From Propionibacteriaceae bacterium (GTDB lineage: Bacteria; Actinomycetota; Actinomycetes; Propionibacteriales; Propionibacteriaceae), in assembly GCA_031271975.1 (NCBI GenBank), contig JAISUR010000027.1:30889-94888 (forward strand): a stretch of 64,000 nucleotides of DNA, written 5' to 3'. Below, piece by piece: positions 62,973 through 64,000 of the stretch; positions within the stretch are counted from its first letter, which is position 1; the number at the start of each line of letters is the position of its first letter. The notes under the pieces are model-generated. The model saw only the letters and a program-made list of their open reading frames with translations. It searched no databases and was not told the DNA's origin. Both the position numbers and the translations under genes were made by a program.

Positions 62973-63719
62973 TCACCCCAGCAGCTTGGCCACCATCGTG
63001 TTGGAGAAGGCCAGCAACGCGGCTATGAGCATTTCCAGGAAGTAGCAGAGGATGAACAGCGGCTCCCTGAGCGCGGGCGCGGAGCCGAGCAGCATCGAGC
63101 ACTGCAGGTAGCCGACCAGTACGACGAGCAGTACGGTGCAGGCCAAAGCAGCATAGCGCAGCACGGCTCCCTTGGCCCCGGCTCTGCCAACCACGATGGT
63201 GCCAGCGAGCTGCAACACGGCCGAGGCGGTCCACATGCCCAAGAAGAGGGTAGGCCATATGATGTGGTAGCCGTCAAAACGATCGCGGGTATGCTCGAAG
63301 ACCCAGTTGGTGGTCAGCAGGTCGAGCAGGGCCTCGGTGAGCTGGAACATGCCGATGACCATCAGCGGCGCGGCGGCCAGCCACAACGCCTTGTGTCCCT
63401 GCACCGGGCTGCGCCGGGCCATCAAGAGCAGGGAGACGAAGGCGAAGATGCAGGACAGGATCAGCAGTACCTGCGACAGTCGGGCGGCGCCGAACTCCAA
63501 GGGGTAGAGGTCCTTGTTCGAGGCTCCACCCAGGAAAGCCAAATAGGTATTGAGGAAACCAAAGAAGAACCAGACCGCTGTGACCCCGACACAACATGCG
63601 GATATCGTCACAAGCCAGCGCTGCTTCTTTACGCGCCGTCGATCTTGCGCATGGTTGTCGAATACTTTCTCTGGCACTTCCACGCTGTCCTGTCCATCCA
63701 TCTTGTCCGGTGTTGGCAT
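62973..63719 (-). CDS. multi-pass membrane protein, unknown
   Basis: A 248-residue protein with a charged N-terminus (about 33 residues) and six or so membrane segments. AAGGAGG lies 5 bases before the ATG, so the start is firm. Its codon use is less GC-biased than the neighbours and it sits beside an insertion sequence. I do not recognise a family. Confidence 0.75.
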   Translation of the reverse strand: MPTPDKMDGQDSVEVPEKVFDNHAQDRRRVKKQRWLVTISACCVGVTAVWFFFGFLNTYLAFLGGASNKDLYPLEFGAARLSQVLLILSCIFAFVSLLLMARRSPVQGHKALWLAAAPLMVIGMFQLTEALLDLLTTNWVFEHTRDRFDGYHIIWPTLFLGMWTASAVLQLAGTIVVGRAGAKGAVLRYAALACTVLLVVLVGYLQCSMLLGSAPALREPLFILCYFLEMLIAALLAFSNTMVAKLLG

Positions 63720-63842
63720 ATTGGCCTCCTTGCGGTTTGCTGTTCACACCTCACTGTTGTTTACCGGTTAATTGGCTCTTCGCAATTGGGGGTGTAGGCG
63801 GTTGTGAGGTTGGTGGGTGTGTCGGTGTTGGTGTAGGGGCCG

Positions 63843-64000
63843 GGGCCCTTCGAAGATAGGGGTTACCACAACGTCTATCTTAAAGGCCCCGACCGTGTCT
63901 GACTCTAGCTTCGCTGACCCTGATTTGACTACCTTTTGTGGCCTGGGCGGGCTCGGCCTGGTCGCGACTGGCCAAAGGCTTGAACCCGAGCGTGCGGTGA
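63843..64000 (+). mobile_element. left end of an ISL3-family insertion sequence (truncated by window)
   Basis: A probable terminal region (GGGCCCTTCGAAGATAGGGGTT) precedes the start of an ISL3-type transposase. The other end lies outside the window, so the exact boundary and target duplication cannot be read. A G/T-rich stretch (63785-63842) lies just outside. Confidence 0.6.
63895..64000 (+). CDS. ISL3-family transposase, N-terminal fragment
   Basis: Thirty-five codons from a GTG, running off the window. The segment DPDLTTFCGLGGLGLVATG followed by QRLEPERAV resembles the N-terminus of actinobacterial ISL3 transposases, which continue into a zinc-binding domain. Confidence 0.65.
   Translation, partial: MSDSSFADPDLTTFCGLGGLGLVATGQRLEPERAV

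Noticed and set aside
63720..63842. Possible gene or array in the G/T-rich stretch before the insertion sequence
   Set aside because: Low complexity without a start signal or a regular repeat; probably the flank of the element.

Overview
The window is chromosomal DNA from a high-GC actinobacterium. The evidence is a set of actinobacterial arrangements: FtsEX with a coiled-coil M23 protein next to prfB, the MurT/GatD pair, a SepIVA-like gene beside DUF177 and rnc, GTG and TTG starts, and several likely leaderless transcripts whose TAnnnT -10 box lies 6-8 bases before the start codon. Hexuronate catabolism genes, a GH3 beta-glucosidase, a DUF4091/SLH surface protein and a giant Listeria-Bacteroides-repeat adhesin suggest a host- or gut-associated, carbohydrate-using organism. 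I cannot place it below phylum from this sequence.

Layout. 1-6.6 kb: a repeat element and a giant wall-anchored surface protein. 6.7-13.2 kb: smpB (+), then a minus-strand block of xth, yajQ, an M23 hydrolase-like protein, ftsX, ftsE and prfB. 13.5-16.5 kb: a lipoprotein with a degenerate nuclease fold and a NatAB-like ABC exporter. 16.5-27 kb: the translation operon rimP-nusA-ylxR-[MFS-CocE]-infB-rbfA-truB-ribF, with a foreign-looking transporter/hydrolase pair inside it. 27.2-37.6 kb: smc, a GtrA-like gene, mutM, rnc, rpmF, yceD, a sepIVA-like gene, coaD, rsmD and recG, nearly all overlapping or within a few bases of each other. 37.6-43.2 kb: a hexuronate regulon (uxuA, nif3-like, lacI, uxuB, uxaC) with three copies of one candidate operator. 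43.3-44.4 kb: rplJ-rplL with an L10 leader. 44.6-48.1 kb: a small lipoprotein and a thiD-thiM-thiE-tenA thiamine operon. 48.3-54.7 kb: the DUF4091/SLH protein, a tRNA-Cys preceded by a tiny ORF and a hairpin, and a LacI/GH3 divergon. 54.7-57.5 kb: an SPFH plus ribbon-helix-helix operon with a twin palindrome, then yigZ and a membrane protein. 57.6-60.3 kb: a three-gene surface/polyphosphate-type cluster (DUF4956, VTC, Cthe_2159-like). 60.4-62.7 kb: murT-gatD plus a coupled small gene. 62.7-64 kb: a degenerate spacer, a membrane protein and the left end of an ISL3-family insertion sequence.

A family of modular palindromic intergenic repeats (core CGTCATSCCGG...TTCCGG) recurs about ten times between genes. 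It often sits where the gene order departs from the usual actinobacterial one, and it produces many spurious ORFs.

No CRISPR array, prophage or complete mobile element was seen. The less-described units are the hexuronate regulon with its 14-bp site, the SPFH/RHH module, the VTC-DUF4956-Cthe_2159 cluster, the pseudo-nuclease lipoprotein and the tRNA-Cys leader.
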